A stretch of 64,000 nucleotides of DNA. Origin: Bradyrhizobium sp. 1(2017). GTDB taxonomy: Bacteria > Pseudomonadota > Alphaproteobacteria > Rhizobiales > Xanthobacteraceae. The translations under genes were made by a program, and so were the position numbers. The stretch spans positions 496,001 to 560,000 of the forward strand of contig NZ_CP050022.2 of NCBI RefSeq assembly GCF_011602485.2, given 5' to 3'. Under the pieces are notes generated by a model, which ran no database searches, was not told the origin of the DNA, and was given only the letters and a program-made list of their open reading frames with translations. Within the stretch, counting starts at the first letter, position 1. Every line of letters begins with the position of its first letter. Below are positions 8,168 to 16,843 of the stretch, piece after piece.

Positions 8168-8791
8168 ATGGCGTCACAGAATGATACGGCCACCGATTCG
8201 CGGCCGTCGGAATGGTACGAAAGCAGCGTTGCTCCAGTTGAAGAGCTCGATTTCGTCCGCCTGAATGCCGTCCGTGCCAAAGCTGCAGACGAAATGGCCG
8301 CCGCCATTGCCCGCGAGCTGAATGGCCCCCTGACTGCGCTCCTGCTCTACATGGGCGAGATCAAGCATCACAGCGATCAGCTCGCGCCCGTCACCGGCGA
8401 CCGGGCCTATTTGCAGCGCGTGGTGGAGAATGCGCTGGCGCAGACCGAGCGCGTCTGCGGCCTCGTCAAGCAGCTGGCCGGTTCTCACAAGAACGGCCTG
8501 CCGAGCCCATCCGGGGCCGAGGACATTGAGGCCCGGACCGTTCGCATGCCGCCGCCGCAGCGCGTGCCGAGCGCCGAACTGCTCGGCCTGTCCGGTCAGA
8601 AGCGGCTGACCAAGCGCGAGCGCGAGGTGCTGAGGCTGATCAGTGAAGGTTATTCGAACAAGCAGGGCGCGCTTCGGATGCAGATCAGCCCGCGCACGTT
8701 CGAAAGCCACCGCGCCGAGGCGATGCGCAAGCTCGGTGCGCGCAACACCGCGGACCTCGTCCGCGCGGCGCTGCTGCATTCGATCGAGTGA
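8168..8791 (+). CDS. LuxR/FixJ-type DNA-binding protein with His-less DHp-like domain
   Basis: 207 aa. Residues 35-105 resemble the dimerisation helices of NtrB/FixL-like kinases (AAAIARELNGPLTALLLYMGEI), but the phospho-accepting His is Arg49. Residues 145-205 are a LuxR/FixJ helix-turn-helix (LTKREREVLRLISEGYSNKQ, SPRTFESHRAEAMRKLGARN), very close to that of the regulator at 18290-18925. There is no receiver domain and no ATPase domain. Plausible roles are a dimeric transcription factor or one regulated by protein-protein contact. A CCGTA-N4-TACGG palindrome lies just upstream. Confidence 0.82.
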   Translation: MASQNDTATDSRPSEWYESSVAPVEELDFVRLNAVRAKAADEMAAAIARELNGPLTALLLYMGEIKHHSDQLAPVTGDRAYLQRVVENALAQTERVCGLVKQLAGSHKNGLPSPSGAEDIEARTVRMPPPQRVPSAELLGLSGQKRLTKREREVLRLISEGYSNKQGALRMQISPRTFESHRAEAMRKLGARNTADLVRAALLHSIE

Positions 8792-8849
8792 GATTGATGA
8801 TTGCATTGCGCCCGGCCGGCAGTGTGGCCCCGGGCGACAGCCGATGGAC

Positions 8850-9098
8850 TCAGAAATAGTCTTCGGCGAACGGACGCGCCCGCGATGTGGGCCGCAGCGG
8901 CCTGATCTCTTCTTTCGGCGCGTTCGGGATGATCGTGATGATCCAGCGCGTCGGCATGCTCGATTCCTGCTCCAGCACCGAACGCACGAAGCCGGTCACC
9001 GTCGATTCGCCAGACTTGACCGTCGCCATCCGGCCGTTGAACTGAGCGATACGGAAGCGACGGACCTCTTTCTGGTCCGCGGTCTCGTAGGTGAACAT
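8850..9098 (-). CDS. Small conserved protein, unknown function
   Basis: 82 aa, start behind a strong AGGAGGGTTTCC site. Sequence MFTYETADQKEVRRFRIAQFNGRMATV... has alternating hydrophobic residues suggesting a beta-rich fold, with no signal peptide or membrane segment. The next CCGTA-N4-TACGG palindrome lies 65 bases upstream of its start, suggesting shared control with the neighbouring LuxR/DHp gene. No family assigned. Confidence 0.7.
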   Translation of the reverse strand: MFTYETADQKEVRRFRIAQFNGRMATVKSGESTVTGFVRSVLEQESSMPTRWIITIIPNAPKEEIRPLRPTSRARPFAEDYF

Positions 9099-9162
9099 GG
9101 AAACCCTCCTGGTTTCCGGCGACTATCGCCACCTATGATTAGCCATCTGTGAAAATCCCAAA

Positions 9163-9176
9163 CCGTAGAAGTACGG
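9163..9176. promoter_or_regulatory. CCGTA-N4-TACGG palindrome, copy 2
   Basis: CCGTA GAAG TACGG, 65 bases upstream of the 82-aa gene read on the minus strand. It lies in the spacer between that gene and the Hpt gene, both on the minus strand, so it can only serve the 82-aa gene as a promoter-proximal site. Confidence 0.6.
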
Positions 9177-9277
9177 CGGATATACACGCGCGGGTAGATG
9201 GAGCGTTTTGCGCGGGAAGGAAGCGCGAAGACGAGATCCCGGCCTTGTGATCCGGTCTTGCAATCCGGTCTTGCAAT

Positions 9278-9655
9278 CTAGCCTTGCGGCTCCTGCGATC
9301 GCGCCGCGGCGTAGGCGGCCTCCATCAGGTCCAGGAGTTCGCAGAGTTCGGTTCCGCGAAGCGTCTCGGCCGACGTCTCCAGCCGCAGCGCCAGCGCCGC
9401 CAGCCTGGCATAGCCGAAAGTGCCGGCCGCGCTCTTCAGCGAATGTGCCTCGCGCGCCATCCTGGCGGCGTGCGGCTCGCGCGAAAGCGCGCGGAACAGT
9501 TGCAGGCGCGCGCAGGTCTCGCTCCAGAACACGGCGCGCACCTCGCCGGCCCCGTCCTCGCCGATCTCCCGCACCAGTGCCGCGTAAGCCCTCGGGTCGC
9601 GCGCGGGCGCGCAATCGAGCACGTGCTGCGCCGGTGCGACGGTGACTTCAAACAT
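9278..9655 (-). CDS. Histidine phosphotransfer (Hpt) domain protein
   Basis: 125 aa from ATG 9655 (MFEVTVAPAQHVLDCAPARD). The C-terminal two-thirds is an Hpt helical bundle with the signature AREAHSLKSAAGTFGYARLA, whose His is the phosphorelay residue. An upstream in-frame ATG at 9850 lies inside the Crp/Fnr gene and is unlikely. Partners in the window could be the hybrid kinase (19017-22613) or one of the stand-alone receivers. Confidence 0.85.
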   Translation of the reverse strand: MFEVTVAPAQHVLDCAPARDPRAYAALVREIGEDGAGEVRAVFWSETCARLQLFRALSREPHAARMAREAHSLKSAAGTFGYARLAALALRLETSAETLRGTELCELLDLMEAAYAAARSQEPQG

Positions 9656-9798
9656 GGCCTCGCCTGCCTTGATCAGGATGCCGCGCGCGGGATCGATGCG
9701 AGGCAGCCCGTGTCTATGGCATCGGGCTTTCAGTTCTGCGAGCAGGACGGTTCGTGTTTGCGCATGGGCATTCGCCGCCGGTTTACCATGGCTGCCGG

Positions 9799-10497
9799 TC
9801 AGCGCGGGCCGAGCAGCCGGTCGTACTGCGCCTTCACGGCCGCGTAGCATTCGCAGGCGGTCTGGCGCAGGCCGTCCAGGTTCACGAGCTGGATGTGTCC
9901 GCGGCTGTAGTTGATGAAGTTGGCCTGCTGCAGGGTGTTGGCGACCAGCGACACGCTGTTGCGCCGCGCCCCGATCATCTGCGCCATGGCCTCCTGGGTC
10001 AGCAGCAGGCGGGAGTCGCCCGAGAGGTCATGGGTGTGCAGCAGGCAACGCGACAGCCGCGCCTCGACGGGATGGGCAGCGTTGCAGCCCGCGGTCTGCT
10101 GGACCTGCGCGTAGACCGCGAGGCCGTGGCGCGTGAGCAAGGTGCGCAGGCTGCCGCTCTGCTCGGCGGCGCCGCGCAGCCGGTCGAGATCCATGACGGA
10201 GGCGACCCCGGGGACCAGCACGATGGCGGTGTTCAGCGCGCATGCATCGCCCATGGTCGAGAGCGTCCCGAGCAGGCTGTCGCGACCGATCATCGCGACC
10301 TGGACATGCTCGCCCTTGGTGAGCTTCACCACCAGCGAGATGACGCCGCGGTGGGGAAAGTAGGCGCGCTGGAGCGTCTCGCCGGCTTCCACCAGCACCG
10401 CGTCATGGGGCAAATCGACCGTGCGCAGGTACGGGCGGATCAGGTCATAGTCGTCTGGCAACAGCGTGGACAGGAAACCGTTGGCTGGGCGTACCAT
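9799..10497 (-). CDS. Crp/Fnr-family transcriptional regulator
   Basis: 232 aa from ATG 10497. A cyclic-nucleotide-binding-like beta barrel (about 20-125, with AYFPHRGVISLVVKL and GRDSLLGTLSTMG) is followed by a C-terminal winged helix (TQEAMAQMIGARRNSVSLVA). The Cys cluster of Fnr is absent, so it is not a classical oxygen-sensing FNR; effector unknown. A TTG three codons upstream has a better-spaced GGGAG and could be the true start. The Hpt gene follows on the same strand. Confidence 0.88.
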   Translation of the reverse strand: MVRPANGFLSTLLPDDYDLIRPYLRTVDLPHDAVLVEAGETLQRAYFPHRGVISLVVKLTKGEHVQVAMIGRDSLLGTLSTMGDACALNTAIVLVPGVASVMDLDRLRGAAEQSGSLRTLLTRHGLAVYAQVQQTAGCNAAHPVEARLSRCLLHTHDLSGDSRLLLTQEAMAQMIGARRNSVSLVANTLQQANFINYSRGHIQLVNLDGLRQTACECYAAVKAQYDRLLGPR

Positions 10498-11256
10498 CGT
10501 TTCCAAGACTGTCTCCCGTCTTTTTGCACCAGCGGGTCGCGGCAAGTGCAATCGCTCCCTGCGCGAGTAGGTTCCATCATGTTCACGCCGGGATATATTG
10601 GCAATTGGGACAATATGTCCGGGTGCGGCGTGTCGTGTGCACGTCGGTGAGCAGTCCGCCTGCCCCGAAGCTTCCTGTCAGCCATGACGCCGTCACGGTC
10701 CAGCACCGCAAGCCCGGCTATTTGTCCGTGGACAAGTCGATCGTGGGCGAATTCGATCCGTCCCTCGAAGCAGATCAGTTACGGCAGCCTCCTCCCCCAA
10801 GACAGCTGCCCTGACCATTCCGCGAGGCTCCACGCTGGGCGCAGCTGATCGAAATCCTGAGACGTCGAGCACTGGCGGAAATTGGTTGGGCGGACGGCCG
10901 CTGACGGGACATACAGATCAATCGCGCCTTTGTTCGTCCTCCCTCGCCATGAAGTTGCGTGTAAACAAATTATATTGTAAAGGTTGTATCATTGCCTGTA
11001 TAGCGGTTCGTGGAGGGCGTGCAGGAATAAGCGGCAAGAGTGCCCTTTAGGAGCCGGAAGCATTGCATCCGTGCTCCGATCGGACGCGGTCGACCTGCGC
11101 ATTCTCGTGCATCGGACAAGTGACGACAGCCATCCAACCTTGCTCCCAAGCAAGGCGTCACATGGCCGCGGCGCTTGCGTCCATCGCCTTCGTTTCTCAG
11201 GCGCCGCCAACGATGTTGGCGACCATGCATTTCGACCGAAACCAGAGGAGAAGGGC
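10498..11256. other. Long intergenic region, no supported gene
   Basis: About 760 bases between the Crp/Fnr gene and the response-regulator pseudogene. There is an AT-rich stretch (AACAAATTATATTGTAAAGG, about 10966-10985) that may be a promoter, and a partly symmetric TTGGCAATTGGGACAATATG near 10600. Open frames here lack ribosome sites and protein-like composition. Confidence 0.5.
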
Positions 11257-11739
11257 GTGCTTCACGGCTCGATGATTGAATTGTCGAAACGGGACGCTCG
11301 AGCGGGAAGGGAGGATCTGCGCCATATCCTCGTTGTCGACGACGACCCGATGGTGTGCATGGCCATCGAGATCTATCTCCAGCGCAACAATTTCCGGGTG
11401 ACGATCGCCGAGGGAAGTGAAGCCGGATTGCGGGCCCTCGAACATTAACAGTTCGACCTGATGATCATCGATATCTTCATGCCGCATATGCGCAGCTTCG
11501 AATTAGTCCGGATCCTCCGCGAGCGCGCGCCCGCCACTCCGCTGATCGCGATGTCGGGCTACGCTTTTGCAGATCTGAATTCGCCCGCGCCCGATTTGCT
11601 CCGGATGGCGCTGGAGCTCGGCGCCGTACGCTGCCTGCGCAAGCCGTTCACGCCGCTCGCATTGCTCGCCGCCATCAACGATTGCCTGGCGGCGCATCGT
11701 CCCGATGCCGAGATGCTTTCGTCGGCGCGGCTGGGTTAG
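11257..11739 (+). pseudogene. CheY-like response regulator interrupted by an in-frame stop
   Basis: Translation from a GTG behind GAGGAGAAGGGC gives a receiver domain with ILVVDDDPMVCMAIEIYL, then GAA CAT TAA at 11446-11448 stops it. The same frame resumes at once with QFDLMIIDIFMP (phospho-acceptor region), MSGY and CLRKPF, ending at 11739. A single base change of TAA to a sense codon would restore a 160-residue protein. The second half resembles the stand-alone receiver at 22591-23010 (both with DIFMP and a PD[FL]L[KR]MA segment). Either a recent pseudogene or a sequencing error. Confidence 0.8.
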
Positions 11740-12152
11740 CGCGGCACGGGCCGCAGCAGCGACGAAGTAACCGTTCATTTACCCAAGACGCGAACTTTGC
11801 GGATCTCGCAAAGCGCGACGCGAGGGTCGCCGAATAGCCCGCGATTGCGGGCGGCTCCATCCCACTCCACGCAGGCCGAGGCTATCGCCCTTTGCGCGCA
11901 GCACTTTCTCGCGCGCACCGCCGGGCCGTTATCGGCGCATCTGCCTCGTCCTTTCCGGTCGCGGCGCGGCGCCGGTTTTGACGAAAAGCGCATCGTATGC
12001 AGCCGAACGGCAAACTTGTCTTCAATATCCGTAGTAGCACGGAGGATGAAATTAACGGGACCGTGAAAGGGGATGTCTAACGATCCAAGAGAGGGCTTCC
12101 GTGGATTCCAGGCGAGGCTCTGGCGCGAGTCCATTTCAGTAAGGCGTAGCTC
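11740..12152. other. Leader region of the chemotaxis operon
   Basis: About 410 bases with no supported ORF. It holds a one-mismatch copy of the CCGTA-N4-TACGG palindrome (12029-12042). The promoter of cheA-cheW-cheY-cheR should lie here. Confidence 0.5.
12029..12042. promoter_or_regulatory. Imperfect CCGTA-N4-(T/C)ACGG palindrome upstream of cheA
   Basis: CCGTA GTAG CACGG differs at one base from the four perfect copies. It lies 110 bases upstream of the cheA start codon. It may bring the chemotaxis genes under the same regulator, but a single degenerate copy can also arise by chance. Confidence 0.35.
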
Positions 12153-14981
12153 ATGGATGATCTGTTGCGGGAGTTTTTGACGGAGACCAGCGAGAGCCTG
12201 GACACCGTCGACAATCAGCTGGTGAAGTTCGAGCAGGAGCCGAACAACGCCAAGATCCTGGATAACATCTTCCGCCTCGTCCACACCATCAAGGGTACCT
12301 GCGGCTTCCTCGGCCTGCCGCGACTGGAGGCGCTGGCGCATGCCGGCGAGACCTTGATGGGCAAATTCCGTGACGGCATGCCGGTGACCGGGCAGGCGGT
12401 GACGGTGATCCTGTCCTCGATCGACCGCATCAAGGAGATCCTCGCAGGCCTCGAGGCCACCGAAGCCGAGCCCGAGGGCAACGACCGCGATCTCATCGAC
12501 AAGCTGGAAGCGATGGTCGAGCAGGGCATGGCGGCAATGTCAGCGTCGGCTTCGCCGATCGCGTCAGGCTCGGCGCAGCCGATGGCGGCTGGAAGTGCCG
12601 CCGCTCCCGTTGCCGAAGCCCCGCCGCTGGTGCCGGAGGCCCCGGCTACCGCGCCCGCCAAGGAGATGACCACGGGCACGCTGATCGAGCAGACGCTGGA
12701 GCGTCCCTTGCGTCCGGGCGAGGTCTCGCTCGACGAGCTCGAGCGCGCCTTCCGCGAGACCGCGATCGAAGCGCCGGCCCCGGCCCCCGTTGCCAAAGCC
12801 GAGCCCGCGCCTGAAGCTCCGGCCGCCAAGGAGGCTGCCAAGGAGGCTGCAAAACCCGCCAAGGAAAAGGCCGCGCCGAAGAAGTCGATGGCCGACGAGA
12901 ATGCCGGCGAAGGTGCCAGCATCGCCAACCAGTCGATCCGCGTCAACGTGGACACGCTGGAGCATTTGATGACCATGGTCTCCGAGCTGGTGCTGACCCG
13001 CAACCAGCTGCTGGAGATCTCCCGCCGCAACGAGGACACCGAGTTCAAGGTGCCGCTGCAGCGCCTGTCCAACGTCACCGCCGAGCTGCAGGAGGGCGTC
13101 ATGAAGACGCGCATGCAGCCGATCGGCAATGCCTGGCAGAAGCTGCCCCGCATCGTCCGCGACCTCTCTAGCGAACTCGGCAAGCAGATCGAGCTGGAGA
13201 TGCACGGCGCCGACACCGAGCTCGACCGCCAGGTGCTCGACCTGATCAAGGACCCGCTCACCCACATGGTGCGCAACTCCGCCGATCATGGCCTCGAGAC
13301 CCCCGCCGAGCGTCTCGCCTCCGGCAAGGGCGAGCAGGGCACCATTCGCCTGTCCGCCTATCACGAGGGCGGCCACATCATCATCTGCATCGCCGACAAC
13401 GGAAGGGGCCTCAACACCGAGAAGATCAAGGCCAAGGCGATCTCGTCAGGCCTCGTCACCGAGGCCGAGCTCGAGAAGATGAGCGAGGCCCAGATCCACA
13501 AGTTCATCTTCGCGCCCGGCTTCTCGACCGCGGCCGCCATCACCTCGGTCTCGGGCCGCGGCGTCGGCATGGACGTGGTCCGCACCAATATCGACCAGAT
13601 CGGCGGCACCATCGACATCAAGAGCGTGGCTGGCGAGGGAAGCTCCGTCACCATCAAGATCCCGCTGACCCTGGCCATCGTCTCGGCCCTGATCGTGGAA
13701 GCTGCCGGCGACCGCTTCGCCATCCCGCAGCTCTCGGTGGTCGAGCTGGTGCGCGCCCGCGCCAACTCCGAGCACCGCATCGAGCGCATCAAGGACACCG
13801 CGGTCCTCCGCCTGCGCAACAAGCTGCTGCCGCTGATCCACCTCAAGAAGCTGCTCAAGATCGACGACGGCGCCGCATCCGATCCCGAGAACGGCTTCAT
13901 CGTGGTGACCCAGGTCGGCAGCCAGACCTTTGGCATCGTCGTCGACGGCGTGTTCCACACCGAAGAAATCGTGGTCAAGCCGATGTCGACCAAGCTGCGT
14001 CACATCGACATGTTCTCCGGCAACACCATCCTGGGCGATGGCGCGGTGATCATGATCATCGACCCCAACGGCATCGCCAAGGCGCTCGGCGCCGCCGGCT
14101 CCTCGGCCCATGACATGGGCGACGAGAACGGCGCGCATCACATCGGATCGGGCGAGCAGACCACTTCGCTTCTCGTCTTCCGCGCCGGCTCGTCGCAGCC
14201 CAAGGCGGTCCCGCTCGGGCTCGTCACCCGCCTGGAAGAGCTGCCCGCCGACAAGATCGAGTTCTCCAACGGCCGCTACATGGTGCAGTACCGCGAGCAG
14301 CTGATGCCGCTCGTCGCCATGGAGGGCGTCACCATTGCCAGCCAGGGCGCCCAGCCGATCCTGGTGTTCGCCGATGACGGCCGCTCCATGGGGCTCGTCG
14401 TCGACGAGATCATCGACATCGTCGAGGAACGGCTCAACATCGAGGTCGGCGGCTCCAGCCAGGGCATTCTGGGCTCGGCCGTGATCAAGGGTCAGGCCAC
14501 CGAGGTGATCGACGTCGGCCACTTCCTGCCGATGGCGTTCGCCGACTGGTTCACCCGCAAGGAGATGAAGCCGTCGCTGCACTCGCAGTCGGTGCTGCTG
14601 GTCGACGACTCAGCGTTCTTCCGCAACATGCTGGCGCCGGTGCTGAAGGCGGCCGGCTACCGCGTCCGCACCGCGCCGACCGCGCAGGAGGGCCTGGCTG
14701 CGCTGCGCGCGCAGAGCTTCGACGTGGTGCTGACCGACATCGAGATGCCCGACATGAACGGGTTCGAGTTCGCGGAAGTGATCCGCTCGGACAACAATCT
14801 GGGCGCGATGCCGATCATCGGCCTGTCCGCCCTGGTGTCGCCGGCGGCGATCGAGCGCGGCCGTCAGGCCGGCTTCCACGACTATGTCGCCAAGTTCGAC
14901 CGTCCCGGTCTGATCGCGGCGCTGAAGGAGCAGACCGCGGGCGCCGCCGGCGCCTCCGAGCTGAGCCGGGCAGCGGCGTAA
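12153..14981 (+). CDS. cheA: Hybrid chemotaxis histidine kinase CheA with C-terminal receiver
   Basis: 942 aa. Order: Hpt/P1 with LVHTIKGTCGFL (phospho-His44); an Ala/Pro-rich linker (about 125-245); P3 dimerisation domain; HATPase with HMVRNSADHGLE, IADNGRGLN, FAPGFSTA and GRGVGMDVV; a CheW-like domain (about 510-645); a second CheW-like domain (about 665-800); and a receiver from about 812 with phospho-acceptor Asp862 (VVLTDIEMPDMNG). It autophosphorylates in chemoreceptor arrays and passes phosphate to CheY. The fused receiver may act as a phosphate sink. First gene of a cheA-cheW-cheY-cheR run. Confidence 0.95.
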   Translation: MDDLLREFLTETSESLDTVDNQLVKFEQEPNNAKILDNIFRLVHTIKGTCGFLGLPRLEALAHAGETLMGKFRDGMPVTGQAVTVILSSIDRIKEILAGLEATEAEPEGNDRDLIDKLEAMVEQGMAAMSASASPIASGSAQPMAAGSAAAPVAEAPPLVPEAPATAPAKEMTTGTLIEQTLERPLRPGEVSLDELERAFRETAIEAPAPAPVAKAEPAPEAPAAKEAAKEAAKPAKEKAAPKKSMADENAGEGASIANQSIRVNVDTLEHLMTMVSELVLTRNQLLEISRRNEDTEFKVPLQRLSNVTAELQEGVMKTRMQPIGNAWQKLPRIVRDLSSELGKQIELEMHGADTELDRQVLDLIKDPLTHMVRNSADHGLETPAERLASGKGEQGTIRLSAYHEGGHIIICIADNGRGLNTEKIKAKAISSGLVTEAELEKMSEAQIHKFIFAPGFSTAAAITSVSGRGVGMDVVRTNIDQIGGTIDIKSVAGEGSSVTIKIPLTLAIVSALIVEAAGDRFAIPQLSVVELVRARANSEHRIERIKDTAVLRLRNKLLPLIHLKKLLKIDDGAASDPENGFIVVTQVGSQTFGIVVDGVFHTEEIVVKPMSTKLRHIDMFSGNTILGDGAVIMIIDPNGIAKALGAAGSSAHDMGDENGAHHIGSGEQTTSLLVFRAGSSQPKAVPLGLVTRLEELPADKIEFSNGRYMVQYREQLMPLVAMEGVTIASQGAQPILVFADDGRSMGLVVDEIIDIVEERLNIEVGGSSQGILGSAVIKGQATEVIDVGHFLPMAFADWFTRKEMKPSLHSQSVLLVDDSAFFRNMLAPVLKAAGYRVRTAPTAQEGLAALRAQSFDVVLTDIEMPDMNGFEFAEVIRSDNNLGAMPIIGLSALVSPAAIERGRQAGFHDYVAKFDRPGLIAALKEQTAGAAGASELSRAAA

Positions 14982-15008
14982 GCAGGACAGGGATCAGGAG
15001 ACACCGAG

Positions 15009-15482
15009 ATGACCAACAAGACCCAATCAGCCGAAGGCGCCATGGTCGAATACGTCACCGCGATGATCGGCGGCCAGCTGTTCGGGCTGCCGATCTCCCG
15101 CGTGCAGGACGTGTTCATGCCCGAGCGCGTCACCCGCGTGCCGCTGTCCTCGCGCGAGATCGCGGGCGTGCTGAATCTGCGCGGCCGCATCGTCACCGTG
15201 GTCGACATGCGCGCCCGCCTCGGCCTGCCCAGGGCCGAGGACGGCAAGGTGCCGATGGCGGTCGGCGTCGACCTGCGCGGTGAATCCTATGGCCTGCTCA
15301 TCGACCAGATCGGCGAGGTGCTGCGCCTGCCCGAGGCCGGCATGGAGGAGAACCCCGTCAACCTCGATCCCCGCATGGCCAAGCTCGCCGGCGGCGTCCA
15401 CCGTCTCGACGGCCAGCTCATGGTCGTCCTCGACGTCGATCGCGTCCTCGAGCTCGAAACCAAAGTGCAGATGGCTGCGTGA
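15009..15482 (+). CDS. cheW: Chemotaxis coupling protein CheW
   Basis: 157 aa, a single CheW domain (VEYVTAMIGGQLFGLPISRVQDVF, LNLRGRIVTVVDMRARLGL, LLIDQIGEVLRLP). It couples the kinase CheA to methyl-accepting receptors at the membrane. It starts 27 bases after cheA behind an AGGAG site and is followed after 33 bases by cheY. The length is typical. Confidence 0.95.
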   Translation: MTNKTQSAEGAMVEYVTAMIGGQLFGLPISRVQDVFMPERVTRVPLSSREIAGVLNLRGRIVTVVDMRARLGLPRAEDGKVPMAVGVDLRGESYGLLIDQIGEVLRLPEAGMEENPVNLDPRMAKLAGGVHRLDGQLMVVLDVDRVLELETKVQMAA

Positions 15483-15515
15483 GCCAACGAAAAACATCGA
15501 AGCCGGAGAACCAAA

Positions 15516-15902
15516 ATGAAAACGTGTTTGGTGGTCGATGATTCCAGCGTCGTGCGCAAGATCGCGCGCCGGATCCTTGAAGGCCTCGAGTTCGAGGTCA
15601 CCGAGGCCGAGGACGGCTCGAAGGCGCTCGAGATCTGCCAGCGCAAGCTGCCCGATGCGGTGCTGCTCGACTGGAACATGCCCGTGATGGACGGCTTCGA
15701 GTTCATGGGCCACATGCGCCGCCTGCCCGGCGGCGACCAGCCCAAGGTCGTGTTCTGCACCACCGAGAACAACGTGGCTCATATCGCCCAGGCGCTCAGC
15801 GGCGGCGCCAATGAGTACATCATGAAGCCCTTTGACAAGGACATCATCGCCGACAAATTCGCTGAGGTTGGTTTGATCCCGGTCGGACAAGCCATGGTCT
15901 GA
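15516..15902 (+). CDS. cheY: Chemotaxis response regulator CheY
   Basis: 128 aa, receiver domain only: LVVDDSSVVRKIARRIL, phospho-acceptor in AVLLDWNMPVMDG, switch Thr in CTTENN and Lys in IMKPFDK. Preceded by a GGAG site in GCCGGAGAACC. In the che operon between cheW and cheR it is the likely phospho-output to the flagellar motor or the adaptation partner. Confidence 0.93.
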   Translation: MKTCLVVDDSSVVRKIARRILEGLEFEVTEAEDGSKALEICQRKLPDAVLLDWNMPVMDGFEFMGHMRRLPGGDQPKVVFCTTENNVAHIAQALSGGANEYIMKPFDKDIIADKFAEVGLIPVGQAMV

Positions 15903-15962
15903 GTGTGTCTGGCCGAAGTGTTTTGGCCAGAGTGTTCCAGTAAAGCTTCCAAGAGGCCATCC

Positions 15963-16841
15963 GTGACCCCGACCGAGTATGAGTATCTGCGCAAGTTCCT
16001 GAAGGACAATTCCGGGCTCGACCTGTCCGCCGACAAGCAATATCTGATCGAAAGCCGCCTGCTGCCGCTCGCCCGCAAGGCAGGGCTCGCGGGCATCGCC
16101 GAGCTCGTGCAGAAGCTGCAAGGCGGCGCGCGCACGCTGATCACCGACGTGGTCGAAGCCATGACCACCAACGAGACCTTCTTCTTCCGCGACAAGGTTC
16201 CGTTCGATCATTTCCGCGACACCATCATGCCCGAGGTCATCAAGGCACGCGCCGCGCGTCGCAGCGTGCGCATCTGGTGCGCCGCCGGCTCGACCGGGCA
16301 GGAGCCCTATTCGCTGGCGATGTGCCTGAAGGAGATGGGCGCGGCTCTCACCGGCTGGCGCGTCGAGATCATCGCCACCGACCTGTCGCAGGAGGTGCTG
16401 GAGAAGGCCAAGGCCGGCATTTACAGCCAGTTCGAGGTGCAGCGTGGCCTGCCGATCCAGATGCTGGTCAAATATTTCAAGCAGACCGGCGAGACCTGGC
16501 AGATCAATCCCGAATTGCGCGCGATGATCCAGCACCGGCAGCTCAATCTGCTGCACGACTTCGCCCAGCTCGGCACCTTCGACGTCATCTTCTGCCGCAA
16601 CGTGCTGATCTATTTCGACCAGGATACCAAGATCAGCATCTTCAACCGCCTGGCGCGCCAGATCGAGCCCGATGGCTTCCTGGTGCTGGGTGCAGCCGAA
16701 ACCGTGGTCGGACTGACCGACACGTTCAGGCCAATCCCGGAGCGGCGCGGCCTCTACAAGCCGAACGACCCGCGTGCCGCGGCCGCCAAGCCGGTTCTCG
16801 CCGGCGCGTCGCCGCGCGTCGCGATCATGGCAGGACGCTAG
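15963..16841 (+). CDS. cheR: Chemotaxis protein methyltransferase CheR
   Basis: 292 aa from a GTG behind AAGAGG. An earlier in-frame start at 15903 abuts the cheY stop and has no ribosome site. The N-terminal helical domain (YEYLRKFLKDNSGLDLSADK) is followed by an SAM-dependent methyltransferase domain with MTTNETFFFRD, IRIW-like VRIWCAAGSTGQEPYS and DVIFCRNVLIYFD. It methylates receptor glutamates. No cheB or cheD follows, so the demethylase must be elsewhere. Confidence 0.93.
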   Translation: MTPTEYEYLRKFLKDNSGLDLSADKQYLIESRLLPLARKAGLAGIAELVQKLQGGARTLITDVVEAMTTNETFFFRDKVPFDHFRDTIMPEVIKARAARRSVRIWCAAGSTGQEPYSLAMCLKEMGAALTGWRVEIIATDLSQEVLEKAKAGIYSQFEVQRGLPIQMLVKYFKQTGETWQINPELRAMIQHRQLNLLHDFAQLGTFDVIFCRNVLIYFDQDTKISIFNRLARQIEPDGFLVLGAAETVVGLTDTFRPIPERRGLYKPNDPRAAAAKPVLAGASPRVAIMAGR

Positions 16842-16843
16842 AC

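Noticed and set aside
10524..10814. 96-codon plus-strand ORF in the Crp/Fnr upstream region
   Set aside because: It begins inside the leader of the Crp/Fnr gene, has no ribosome site and shows no domain-like segment; kept as intergenic.
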